64,000 bases of DNA. Origin: Tricholoma matsutake (Eukaryota > Basidiomycota > Agaricomycetes > Agaricales > Tricholomataceae). The notes below the pieces were generated by a model. That model worked only from the letters and a program-made list of their open reading frames with translations, made no database searches and was not told where the DNA came from. The stretch lies in the NCBI GenBank assembly GCA_026075535.2, contig AP026538.1, positions 8,494,001 to 8,558,000 of the forward strand, written 5' to 3'. Positions within the stretch are counted from its first letter, which is position 1; the number at the start of each line of letters is the position of its first letter. The position numbers and the translations under genes are program-made. Shown in pieces: positions 46,601 through 57,560 of the stretch.

Positions 46601-48527
46601 TCAACAGGAATGGCAGCAATTGCCCCATCAATCAGGCAGGCAGAGGAAAATCCCAAACCGTCCCGGCAATACCTATGGAGAACAGCGACTCCCCTCTGAC
46701 ATAGAGAGAGACATTGCATGTGATCGATATTGGAAGAAGTCTGTGGGTCAAGATTCGGATCATAACTGAACACGACCACGACCTCAACAGCAAGAACCGG
46801 TTGCTGGACCGAGTTTGGCACCCCACGAGAGTGTGCCCAATTCCAATAATCAAGAACATGATTACCCAATGGGGGAACCGGACGAAGCAGGTTATATTAA
46901 AAAGATAACCAAGGAAGGTGGAGATGAGCTTATCCGCTGGCTGTTATCAAAAGCAGTCACACCATCAAGTGGAAAAAGCCTAGTTCCAAACCAATTTCGC
47001 GATATTGCGCGCCTACCCCGGCAGCAGCAACTTGAGTGGAAACAGGCTTGTCGTGAAGAGTTAGAGGCTCTTTGCAAGCGACAAGTCTATGATATTGTCG
47101 ATCTTCCACATGATCGGAAAACGATCAAAAATAGATGGGTTTTCTCCGTGAAATCGGACGGAAGAAAACGAGCCAGACTCGTGGCCAAAGGCTTTTCACA
47201 AGTTGAAGGCGTTGACTTTGATGAGATTTTCTCACCAGTAGTCCGCTACAAGACCGTACACCTCATGTTTGCCCTTGCGTCTCTAGAAGGCATGTATATG
47301 ACTGGTCTAGATGTAAAAACCGCATTTTTATATGGCAAACTTGATGAGGAGATCTATATGGATCAACCCAAGGGTTTCAGACTTGAGGGTAAAGAGCGCA
47401 AAGTAATGCGCTTACGCCGAGCATTGTATGGCCTTAAACAGGCTTCACTAGCATGGTGGAAAGAGCTAGAGGCATTTATGCACACCATTGGGTTTGTGCG
47501 CGCCAGCTCCGATGCCGGCATCTTCATACACAAGGATCCTAAGACAGGCAGCATCATTATTGCGCTAGTCTATGTTGACGATGGCTTGTTCATGGGCAAG
47601 AACAAGAAACTTGTGGATGAAAAGAAGAATGCTTGCCTGAAGCATTGGGAGTGCCATAGTACTGAAAAAGTCACGGAATTCTTAGGCATGCGCGTCACCC
47701 AGACCGCTACAAAAGTCAAACTCAATCAAACAGAATATCTCACCAAAGTGCTCAAGAGGTTCGAGATGACAAATGCCAAAGTTGCCCCCCCTCTGCTCCC
47801 GACTGGCTACAAACCATTGGAGAACACAGCGATGCCAAACGTGGCGCTTAGATCGAAATATCAGTCTGTGATCAGATCTTTATTGTATCTGATGCTCAGA
47901 ATGCGACCTGATATCGCTTATGCGGTAATCAAGATGTCGCAATTCTTGGCTAATCCTAGCCAAGAACATCTAGACAAAGCAATGTACATAATGCGCTATC
48001 TGGTGGGAACCCAGAAGTACAGTATAGTCTATGATGGAGAGAAATCCGAGGGGCTGCAGGCCTTCACAGATTCTGATTGGGCAGCTGACACTGTCAAGCG
48101 CCGATCTACAATGGGTTACTTTGCTACTCTGGCGAGTGGCATTGTGTGCTGGCAGTCCCGTTTACAAAAAACTGTAGCACTGTCATCCACAGAAGCCGAA
48201 TATATGGCTCTCTCCAACACTTGTCAGCAGATAGTGTGGATAGAGTCCTTATTCCAGGAACTTGGATATACACTGAAGCGCGTACCAATCTGCGCTGATA
48301 ATCAGGGATCCATCTTTATTGGATCAAATCCAGTTCAGGAAAGAAGGACCAAACATATAGACATTCACTACCACTACACCCGCGAATGCATAGAAAATGA
48401 CAAAGTCACAGTCATTTTCATTCCTGGAAGTGATAATCTGGCTGACATGTTCACAAAGAACCTTGGCACCATCCTATTCAGGAAATTTAGAGACTCTCTC
48501 GGAATTACTTTTGAGATTCAAACTTAG
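43659..48527 (+). pseudogene. Copia-2 gag-pol polyprotein with three TGA stops
   Basis: One frame of 1,623 codons including the stop, taking the ATG at 43659. Gag (about 1-290; NYIQWADSMKVWLRSQGLWQ); a basic linker; protease (WIMDSGTSKHFTG, about 45045); pre-integrase His/Cys (LTWHRRLGH, CPGCAEGKM); integrase (FLDDKMSHIWV, RVDPGGEF, NGRAERAIRTI); an acidic Pro-rich linker; RT (DVKTAFLYG, LYGLKQA, VYVDDGLFMG); RNase H (FTDSDWAAD, STEAEYMALS, RTKHIDIHYHY). In-frame TGA codons lie at 45645-45647, 46083-46085 and 46767-46769. Each could come from CGA by one transition. The catalytic residues are otherwise kept. Confidence 0.9.
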
Positions 48528-49227
48528 CTGCTTAGAGCGCTGTACAGTTTGAGGGGGGGTGTTGAAATTAATCCCAGTGATGCATGCTGTATACATGAGG
48601 CAATACATGCAGCATACACATGTTACTGCGCTTACTGCGCATACATGCGGTAAACACATTCCTGAGTCATGTGACATCCTTATTATTATGTATATAAGGA
48701 GAACCTGTACCGTAGTAGGAATACAGTGTTCTTACCTCTGCTAACCCTAGCTGTAAGTCTAAGTAAACCCCAGGTAGGTTGTAAGGAACGTGTTGTCTCT
48801 TCCACTGTGCAGCGTATATAGTCTGCTCCAACAGACTGGTGATAAGATTTGCACCCTCATTGAACACACTTTTGCCATGGGGGACATCAAAGCTGATCTT
48901 CTTTGTAGTATCACACTCCTCAATTCTCTCAGTGAACACTTTCCTCATGCATGTTCCATTATTTCTCATGATATCACAGCCTCCACTGATGCATCGCCAT
49001 ACACTTCCATGAAGATTCATCAGTTCTTGGAGAATGAGCAATCCCTTCCTGAGAATGATGCCTGCAATGATTTCCATCCCTCTGTCACACTAACTGCTCA
49101 TACCAAACTGACCAGACCATCTGATGGACTCATTTGTAGCAACTCTACTTGTGGGAAGCCAGGACACACCATCGAGTACTGGGTTGGAATTAAGTGGGGT
49201 GACTTTGTTGATTTACAAACTGCCTAA

Positions 49228-49489
49228 TACAAAATGAAAGTAGCTAGCTTAAATACTAAGGGTTGGAGGCCATTGGAGTTTCTGAGGCTGTGATAATTTG
49301 CAAACTGGCCTCCAAGACAAATATCCTGAAACTGTTTCATCGAATTGGAAAGGAGAGAATTTCATCTCTAGGTGATGCTGCTGATAGGAGGTGGGCTATG
49401 ATGCAAGGTGTCCAGGAAAGGTGGCAGAAAACAATTGGAATTCCAGTTGGAGGAATTGGTCTTGACATTTTCTAGTTTTCTGCATTTTG
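49228..49489. other. Junction between Copia-1 copy C and R1
   Basis: Short decayed sequence after the gag stop. An open frame 49263-49475 has no recognisable motif. Confidence 0.3.
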
Positions 49490-50285
49490 AAAACAACATC
49501 ACCCGATCACCCAAGCCCTGCCCCAAGCCCTCCCAATGCCAGCAACAAGGATGACAGTGACATGCCCTCCCGACAACTAGCGTTGTTTGGGCCCTGGGTA
49601 TGTTTTTTTATTGTAGATTGCTGTTTTTCTACTAATCAGTTGACTTCTTTTAAGTTCTTACCTCTTGCTAGTGCCATTGCCCACCCACCATCTCTGTATC
49701 CAGCCCAAGCCATATGCTGCTGCTGTGAGCCTCTGCTCACAGGGTGGCAATGGCTCTGTTAACAACACAGGGATGACATCGTGAACAACATGGGGATGAC
49801 ATCACAAACAACAATGCAGGGATGACAAACAGCAACACAAACAGCAGGTGACAACAGCACAAACAGGGAGGGACAATGAGCGATGCAAACAGGGAAGATG
49901 GACAACAATGAATGACAATGCAAACATGGGCAAGAATGAATGATATTGACAACACAAACAGGGGGGATGAGGGACATCAGGGCAAACAGCAGGGACAAAG
50001 AACAACAATGCAAATGTGGGGGAAGATGAACAACAGGGGAGACAACAGATGATGCTCAACAATGCAGACAATGACAAACAGTGAGGGATGACATTTGATG
50101 CCCTGTGCTTGTTACAAACACAAGACATGGGGGCCATCTTTTTCTTGTTTTTCTTAGGTTGCTAACAGACACCTCCCTGGACCCTGTAGGTGGGGAGGTG
50201 TCATTTGGTTATATTTTTTTATCCTCCCTCTTAGCAGTACCCCACTGCTGCAATGTATTTAGTTTCATCTAATATATAGTAAAAT
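49490..50285. repeat. Dispersed repeat R1, copy 2
   Basis: Same block order as 590-1790: CTAGCGTTGTTTGGGCCC (49579-49596), GAGCCTCTGCTCACAGGG (about 49729-49745), repeated GATGACA/AACAATG words (49760-50095), then the AT-rich end near 50255-50285. The inverted-repeat element seen in copy 1 is absent here, which supports its being an insertion there. Confidence 0.5.
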
Positions 50286-50389
50286 TTAATTAGAGATGAA
50301 AAATAACAGTCAAATCAATTTCTATCATCAATCAGTAGAAGTCTTGCAAACGTCTTGCACAAAGGTGTGGAGGTTGTGCCACACATATT

Positions 50390-51960
50390 CACATCAGATA
50401 AGTTGAAGGGTTTTGTTTTGTATGAAGTGGTCTGATAGAGTATGGTCATGCTTGTACTGCAAGACAGTAGACTTTGAGGCAGAGATCTGCAATATCTGGA
50501 ACATAGATCCAGTCAAAGTGGCAGAGGAGTCCACTATCATCTGTTGACCAGTTTGGAGTGGAGGGTGTCAGAAGATGTGATGATGAGATGGGATCAAAAG
50601 GAAGTGAGGTTCAGATATCATTGTGGAGTTTCTCAATATCCATGAGAACAGCTTGTCGGACAATAGGGGTTGCAAGGTAAGTGGCTCAGAGGGAGGAAGT
50701 GAATTGTTCTTGAGTAAAGACAGGTCAGAAATTGCTTGGGTTTATGGAGGCAAAGTTGCTATTTCCCCCTTTGCAGTGGATGTCCCAGCATCTAGTGAGC
50801 ACATCAGGTTTTGCCCCCAATTTCCTGGGGCAAAAGCAAATGATGAGATTGAATTGTGAAAGATATTCTGACCACCAGGCCTGGTGACAGGTAAGGAGCT
50901 TTGTGGTGCTGAAGTACTCCAGATTTTTGTGATCCATGACCACATCTATCAGATTTCTGGAGCCTTCAAGGTACTGTCACCAGTATTCAAAAGCTTTGAA
51001 GATGGCCAAGAGTTCCTTGTCATGGGTATCATAGTTCAATTCAGCCAGGTTGAAGAAACAGGAGTGGAATGCAACCAGGTGAATTTCTCCATCTGAGAAG
51101 TAAACTGAAAGGCCAGCTGCAAGTGCATAGTCTAGTGTTGGGGAAGTTTGGTTTGGTTTGGTTTGAGCCATTTTTGGCCAAACCACAGACCAAACTGTTT
51201 GGTTTCTCGCAGAATATCTGAAACTGAAACTGAAACCAATTGAAACCATTTCAATCAGTTCAGTTTGGTCCAAACTTGGTCTCAAACCATTTAAATGGTT
51301 GATTTTGAGCCTTTTTTGTCCTATTTACAGGTTTTGGCACTCAGGTGAGTGCCACAAACCATATATTTAATTATAGACTATTTATGAGCACTAACTAATG
51401 TATTTTACATAATATCTACAGGGGAAGTGACACCCCAGAGAAAAGGTGTGGAAGCATGGTATTATATACAACATGATGTTTGGTCATGTTCATATGGACA
51501 TGTGTCATGTTGACATGTCACATTCCTGTTTGTTTACTGGAACCAAACAGTGACATACATTGTCTTGTATATAACACCCTGCTTCCACACACCCCACCTT
51601 TCCTCTGGGGCATTGCTTCCCCCATAAATGTTATATAAATTAAGTTAGTTACTGTTTGTAGATAGTGTACAGTTATATATATGGTTTGTGGCACTCAGCT
51701 GAGTGCTGAAACCATTACAAAACTGTCTACAAGGGTCCAAATTCAATGCGGTTTAAACCACATTTCAAATGGTTTGTGTGCACTCAGCTGAGGCCAAACC
51801 ATAAACCAAACCATTCAGTTTGGGCAAATATTTTCCAAACTGAAACTGAAACTTCCAGTTTCAGTTCAGTTTGAGACTGAACTTCCCCAACACTAGCATA
51901 GTCTGAAGCATCTGTCTCCAGGATCATCTGGGAGTCTGGTTATTGGGGTTTATAATTGCT
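50390..51960 (-). pseudogene. Gypsy-3 remnant: RNase H and integrase N-terminus
   Basis: Read on the minus strand from about 51960: LETDASDYALAAGLS (RNase H catalytic Asp), DKELLAIFKAFEYW, DHKNLEYF, then decayed sequence giving DDSGLLCHFDWIYVPD (integrase entry) by about 50450. A 763-bp MITE sits between the codons of ETDAS and DYALAAG. RT and the rest of the integrase are missing. Confidence 0.75.
51133..51895. mobile_element. hAT-like MITE in Gypsy-3 RNase H, perfect 8-bp duplication
   Basis: Starts TAGTGTTGGGGAAGTT and ends GAACTTCCCCAACACTA. Duplicated GCATAGTC at 51125-51132 and 51896-51903. Subterminal AAACCA/TGGTTT and AACTGAAAC words are dense. The middle is AT-rich with paired GGCACTCA/TGAGTGCC motifs. 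It shares the TAGTGTT terminus with the MITE at 23497 but not its interior, so it is a second family. Confidence 0.9.
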
Positions 51961-51964
51961 CAAG

Positions 51965-52177
51965 GAGGGGGGCTTATTATTGGGCGTGGTTTGAGTCAAA
52001 GTGTGTAAAGGTTCAGTCCTTTACACAGTCTTACTCACTACAGACACCCAGAGCTTGACCAAATGGTATTGCTGTAGGTATGGTAGCAGTGTAAGAAAGT
52101 TTGTTACCTAATACTAAACCAGTACTGAATAAGGAATGTACCGGGGGTACAAGTAAGTATAAACAAGTTTTGTTACA
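51965..52177 (-). mobile_element. Probable 3' LTR start of Gypsy-2
   Basis: On the minus strand a purine-rich tract (TCAAAAGGGGGCA) is followed at 52177 by TGTAACAAAACTTGTTT. This fits a polypurine tract and LTR start after the last ORF of the element. The lower end is unsure, since no second copy is in the window. Confidence 0.5.
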
Positions 52178-52354
52178 TGCCCCCTTTTGAGATTGCTTGG
52201 TGCAATCTAAGTAAAGTAAAGTAAAGGAGAGTGAGAAAAGTAAAGGAACGATTGTAGGTAATTGTCCATATAATAAGAGATAAGAACCATGGGTGGGCCA
52301 TTAGGACCCAACCATATCAGTCCTCTGTATGTTTGCAGTGGTGAAGGCAGCAAG

Positions 52355-55300
52355 TTAGGTAGTGGGGTGCGATGTGGAAAGGGATGACGGTGAGTGTGGT
52401 TGTGACAGGGGTGGGTGGCCGTTCTCTTCATCTAGGTCCATCTCCTCCATGGATGGCAGTACCTCGGTGGAGGTGGTTGGGCCTGCAGTCAGTTCTCCCA
52501 TTTCCTCATCCTTGGTCATAGGTTGTGCTGAGGGCTCCCACTCCACAATAGGGTCATCGGTGGCACATCGGGCAAAGAGTTGGTTGATGTGGGGGTCTTC
52601 CCCCACTAGTAACCAGTTGCAGCTGTCATCAAGGCAGTAGTGGTCACAGTCCTCCTCAGTGGTTCGCAGCATGTGGATTCGACCCACATCCTCTGCTATC
52701 GGGGTATACCACCCATCCCACTCAGGAATGGCTGGGGGCAGGCCATGCACACCCAACCAGTGGATGCATTCATTGTCCATGTCCTGGTAGTTTGCCTCGG
52801 CTTCGGGGGAGTGGTTGTAGTGATGGTTGAGGTAGTGGAGGCCATAGGTATATGCATGGTCCACCCAGGTGAGAGGAATGTGGTTGGTGGCCAGGGTAGC
52901 CAGGACTTTGTCGGCGGTGAGTTCAGGGCCCCGACACTCTCCAAAGTCCATCCGTGTTAGGGTGACTGACCCGGGAGGGGAAATGAAGGGTTCGATGGAG
53001 GGGGCCTGCATCGCTGAGTCTGCGAGATACTCAGCATAGTGGCCAGGTACCGCGATGATGCCAGCAAAGTGGTGGATGAATGATGCCCGACCAGAGGTGG
53101 ATGTGGGGCACAGTGCCCATGCCAGTTGGAACCCGAAGATGCTGCAGTAGTGAACCTGGAGGGCATAGTTAAAGGCCACACTGATGAATTGGTTGGGGGT
53201 CCCAGGGTGTCCATGATACAATATGTATTGTGCCCAGTCAGCCAGCATGAACAGTTGGTCGGCGTTGGGGGCAGCCAGACCTGGATTGTTGTGGTGAGGG
53301 CCAGTGAGAGTCCACAATGACATGTCATGGGGGATGCATTCATGAGCCCAGATGGGGTGACTCTTCACAAAGGGAGGAGTTATGTGGGAGGGGCAGTAGT
53401 CATCCTCCAGTGCCGTTAGCATTGCTCAGTCCCATTGATGATGCGAGCAGAGGGATGCCAGCTGTCATAGTTCACCTAACAGTAGGAAGCCCTCTGCATG
53501 ATTGATGGCAAGTTCGCGGGAGTTGGCAATGAGGGCTGCGAGGTTGTGCACTTCCTGGGGATTCATGGGGAGGCCACGCCTCGCCATGTAGTACAGCTGA
53601 CGGTTGTCCTCAGGGGTGTACGACGTCATGCCATCCATTTCTGCCCTCACTGCCCTCACTGCCATGTTCCCTGCAAGGACACAATTCAAGGAGGGGGAGT
53701 GGTAAAAGTGCAGGGGGAGTGGTAAAAGTGCAGGGGGAGTGGTAAAAGTGCAGGGGGAGTGGTAAAATTGCAGGGGGAGTGGTAAAAGTCCCGGGCCAGC
53801 ATTCCATGGAATGCATTGTTACGTTCTGGAAACTGGCTGACTGTCACCACCCCTAGGCCATCTGGCACCCACCCTGGTCGTGACTTGTTGTATCGACAAT
53901 GTTGGCGTATCTCCTCCTCAATGTTCTTTCCCTTATTCTTCAGTTTCTTATCATGCTCCTTCTTAATCTTGTGGTTATGAGCAAGCCATTGTTCTACCTG
54001 CTGCTTAGTCTCACCCTCTATCGGGTCCCACAAGTCCTGCCTCCACTTGTCATCATTGACTGAGTCATCAATTGCCTCTGACAGGAGGGGTTGCTCCAGT
54101 GACGTATCAATGGGAGGAGTGGACACACGGGGAAGAGCAGTAGGCATGACATATGTGGTGGGTACTGGAGCTTGTCCCTCCCCTCATCTAAGTTTCCTAG
54201 TCGAGGCCTGGAGGTTCAGTAGCCTCATCCTCCTTAGGTGCCTCCTTGATGTGGGGCTCATGCAGTGTGGCTTCAGGAGCAGATTCCAGAGGCTCTTGTA
54301 CTCATTGTGGGTGAGGACGGGCCTCTTGTGCTGGTTCAAGTGCTTCAGATGGTTGGGTGGTTGATACCCCACCATTGTTGATGCCACATTTGCATTTCTG
54401 TTGATGAATGGTGTCATCTACGTCGTCACAATGGGGGGATGTGGGGCATTTGTGTGTGGCTTGTATGAGGCATGTTTCTGCATCTCATTGTGCCTGCTTC
54501 ACCTTCTCGAGTTTGTCCCAGAGGCTGTCAATTGTGTCAAGTAGTCGCCCAACGACTACTTGCATGAGACCATCTCCCTCTAGGAAGTCAGTGAGACTGG
54601 GGTCTACGTCAGCTCTGTCAAGCCAATGGAGTAGCTCATCCAGCTGCTCGACACATTCTTCCCATTCCTGCTTGACTAACTCCTCCTCTGTTGCCCGTGT
54701 CCTGCCTTTTCATTTTGTCTGGGCAGGTCGAATAGGCCCTCCCTGGCAAGTAGGTTGGGGAGGTCAGCGAGCTTCATCTCTCCTTGAATGCCTAGCATGT
54801 CCTTGATGTGCCCAGCTTTGCTGAGGTGGGGCAGGGTTGTCCATGTCCATTACCTCATCGTGTCATTGACTAGGCTCAGAACATGTAAGTCATAGGGGCG
54901 GTGCGATCAGGCTGGGTTTCCCCCACCCCATAGACAGGATTGGTTGATTCTGAGGCCCGCCAAGCGGCACGTACGTGGGTCCCTGTGCATATCCTCCAGC
55001 ATAGTAGGGAGGCAGCAAGGCATTTCCAAACCCTCCCATCATTGGGGGGTTCGCATAAGTTATGAATCCCTGTCCAAAATTGGGGAGGGTTGGTGGCTGC
55101 TGTTGGTTGAAATGCTGCTGTTGTTGCTGCTGCTGCTGGGTGGGTGGTTGTGGCACCTGATACGCCCTTCCCCCCCTTCCAGAGCTCGTTCCAGGGGTCG
55201 AGTTTTGAGGGTTCCCATGAGTAGAAGCCCAGGAGACATTGCCATAGTATTCATGAGACATGTTGGTGGTATTGAGTTGTGGTGTTTTTGGTAAGGCAGC

Positions 55301-55366
55301 GGACAGTGTGTGAGGTGTAGGTGTGGGATTTGAAGTCCGAAGTTTTTTGGGTTTCAACTTGCACAT
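52355..55366 (-). pseudogene. Extra ORF block downstream of Gypsy-2 pol
   Basis: Minus-strand frames in order: 55366-54890 (Pro/Gln/Gly-rich, with a run of Gln), decayed sequence to 54180, 54147-53816 (KQQVEQWLAHNHKIKKEHDK), 53670-53465 (GMTSYTPEDNRQLYYMARRG) and 53422-52355 (355 codons; ADQLFMLADWAQYILYHG, ASFIHHFAGIIAVP, acidic tail). They look like exons or frameshifted parts of one large protein of unknown function, closed by a polypurine-like tract. I cannot match it to gag, env or any enzyme. Its place after the chromodomain end of pol suggests a third ORF of the element, although a separate nested element is possible. Confidence 0.45.
53688..53790. repeat. 20-bp minisatellite at a probable intron end
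   Basis: Five units of GGGGGAGTGGTAAAAGTGCA. On the coding (minus) strand each unit ends in a pyrimidine-rich stretch, and the array is followed by TTGTGTCCTTGCAG, a good splice acceptor, before the next coding block. It may be an expanded intron. Confidence 0.8.
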
Positions 55367-55499
55367 GATTGTTAATGCTAATTTTGAGTTTAAGTTTTGT
55401 TGTGTATAGTTGTATCACAACACTGCCACCATTAGTCCATTAGCAGTCATGACTCCAAGCTTGTGCCCACTGCAGATTACCTTCTCCTGGCTAGTTGTG

Positions 55500-57183
55500 C
55501 AGGGCATTGGATGCCATGCACCTCCAGGTAATGGTCGAGTGCCTCCAAGTCCTTACAGGTCTTGTAGGACTCCCATGTTGTGTCTCCCAAGCTCCAATGG
55601 ACCTCAAACTTGAGGTTCTCGAGCTTGATTCCTTTTTCTCAATGATGCCCTAGGATTTTGTCGATGAACCACTCATGGTCGTCAGCCACGCCAAAATTGT
55701 ATGGCTCTGGGTGGGCTCAGTTAGGGAACAGAGTGTCTGACGACACTATGTACGGCCTTAACAGAGTTATGTGAAATTTAGGGACAATTCTTTGTTCCTG
55801 TAGTGCTGCTGGCAGCTCTAGCATGTACATTGAGTTGCTCAAGTCAGCTTTTGCAACTTTGTAGGGACCTACATACTTAGGGCAGAGTTTCCTTGCCCTG
55901 CCCTTGGGTAGGTTCAGATTCTTTGTGGAGAGGTACACAAGATCACCTGGCAATATCGTGGGTTCCTTTCTTTGACGTGTATTAGTGTTTTGAGTCTGGA
56001 AGACCCTTGCCTCAATGATTGAGTCATGGGCTTCAGCTAAAGCTTGGCCCGCGAAGGCTTTTATGCCTTTGGGTATGACCTTGTCGGAGCATAGTTCTTT
56101 GATCATGGAGGGCATATACCCTCCATTGAGTTCAAAGGGTGCATACTTGGTTGTTTCCGAGACACTGGCATTGATGGTGAATTCTGTCATGTCGACCTGG
56201 TCTACCCAGTCCTTCTGGTCATGCCATACTACGGTTCGAAAGATCTGGCTGACATTATGATTCACGTGTTCTGTTTGGCCGTCAGTTTGGGGATGGAACA
56301 ATGTAGACATTAGGAGCTTAGCACCTAATATTCTATGGAGTTCCCTCCACCACTTCAATGTGAACTTCGAGTTTCAATCACTTACAATCAAGCTGGGAAG
56401 CCCATGCAGGCAAACAATCTCTCTGCGGTATATCCAAGAGAGGTCCATCACCATCATTTATGTATGTACTGGGATGAGGTGTACCATACTCGTCATCCTG
56501 CATATGATTACCCACAGGTAATTAAATCCCTTGGATTCAGGAAAGGGGCCTATAAAGTCCATTCCTATTGAATCCCAAGGTTTTGTGGGGATGGTCAATG
56601 GGTGCGATTTACCCATTGGTTTCTTTGTCAAACCCTTCGCATGGGCACAAGCCTCACATGATGCACAAAATTTGTGGAGGTCCTTTCCCATCCATGGCCA
56701 CCAGTACCATTGTTGAAGGTACTTGGTGGTATGTTGGGCACCATAGTGACCCAGTGCATTATGTGCTTGGTCAATCAGTTGGGTTAGGATGCCATGGTCC
56801 TGTGGCATACACACCACTGGATTGCCACACAGGTTTGTTGTCCAGATGAGTCCTTCACATAGGGAGAAGCCATTGTAGTCTCGCAGCTTCTCCTTGATTA
56901 GTTTGAAGAACTTATCGTGGGCATAACCTGCCTTGACTGCCTGGAGGAAGTGGTTATCCTCCAGGTACTCTGGCTTTTTATTTGGGTAGCACTGGAATAG
57001 CGAGTCCCCCAATGTAATACTCTCATTGGGCTCGTTGACAGATTCTTGGTCTGGGATCATATGGTCCCCAATGTCAGATTCCTCCATGAGTTGTGCCTTG
57101 AGGTCACGCTCATGGATACAGTCCTGTATATGCTGGCTTTGCCTGCACTCACTGGCCCATATTGCTCATAGCTCAATTGTTTG
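55500..57183 (-). pseudogene. Gypsy-2 pol, 3' half: integrase and chromodomain
   Basis: After the Gypsy-1 insertion the frame continues at 57183. The segment 57087-56458 holds the His/His/Cys/Cys zinc part (AHNALGHYGAQH, CASCEACAHAKG) and the first catalytic block GMDFIGPF. The second block (near 56400) is frameshifted. The segment 56358-55717 holds HPQTDGQTEHVNHNVSQIF, FELNGGYMP and KFHITLLRPY. A chromodomain follows at about 55690-55530 (FEVHWSLGDTTWE). Stops and shifts are present. Confidence 0.85.
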
Positions 57184-57549
57184 TATAAGGGCAACCTAAG
57201 CCTCTAGCAAAGGGAAATCCGAAGAGAAAACTCTAAGGATCCCCTTGCTGATGCCCAGTATATGTGAAGACGATGAAAATCAAATATAACCTAAAAATAG
57301 AAAAAGGCGGAGATAGGCGGATCAAGGCCACCGAATGACATCATACCAAGGGGTATGTGTCGGAAGGGGTACTCCGCCTCTAAATATAAAAGTGTCAACA
57401 TATACAAACATGATAGCAAGGGAAAATTAGTAATAAAATCCGGAAAAATCATAGAAAATGAAGAATAGAAGGAAATGAGGTGGGGAAAAATATGGGACGA
57501 ACATAAAAAATAGGAAAAACACACAGGGCACCCCCTTAGTCCCCTTACA
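57184..57549 (-). mobile_element. Gypsy-1 3' LTR
   Basis: 366 bp, nearly identical to the 5' LTR. A TATAAAAG-like word on the plus strand and an AT-rich core are present. It adjoins the duplicated GTTTG at 57179-57183. Confidence 0.95.
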
Positions 57550-57560
57550 TCACCCCCTCT

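Larger units (their letters stand above)
43136..48833 (+). mobile_element. Copia-2, full-length LTR retrotransposon
   Basis: Two 274-bp LTRs (43136-43409 and 48560-48833) start TGTTGAAATTAATCC and end GCTCCAACA. Target duplication GACTG lies at 43131-43135 and 48834-48838. A primer site GGTTATGGGCCC is at 43410-43421 and a polypurine tract TTTGAGGGGGGG at about 48548-48559. The LTRs differ at seven sites, all transitions, mostly between CG and TG/CA. The only defects seen are three in-frame TGA codons in the gag-pol frame. Confidence 0.95.
42702..49227 (+). pseudogene. Copia-1 copy C gag, split by Copia-2
   Basis: The gag starts at about 42702 (KLNKLKSNYKEWCEEVTIAL, like copy B), runs to 43135, and resumes at 48834 directly after the Copia-2 insertion (CTLIEHTFAMGDIKADLLCS), reaching a zinc-knuckle-like CSNSTCGKPGHTIEYW (last Cys replaced by Trp) and stopping at 49227. 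Joining the two halves needs removal of Copia-2 and one copy of the duplicated GACTG. No protease, RT or 3' LTR follows. It would supply the capsid-like protein of the element. Confidence 0.8.

Noticed and set aside
49737..50137. Three overlapping Cys-rich minus-strand ORFs
   Set aside because: They come from the repeated GATGACA/ACAACA words of R1. The frame is not kept in the other copy.
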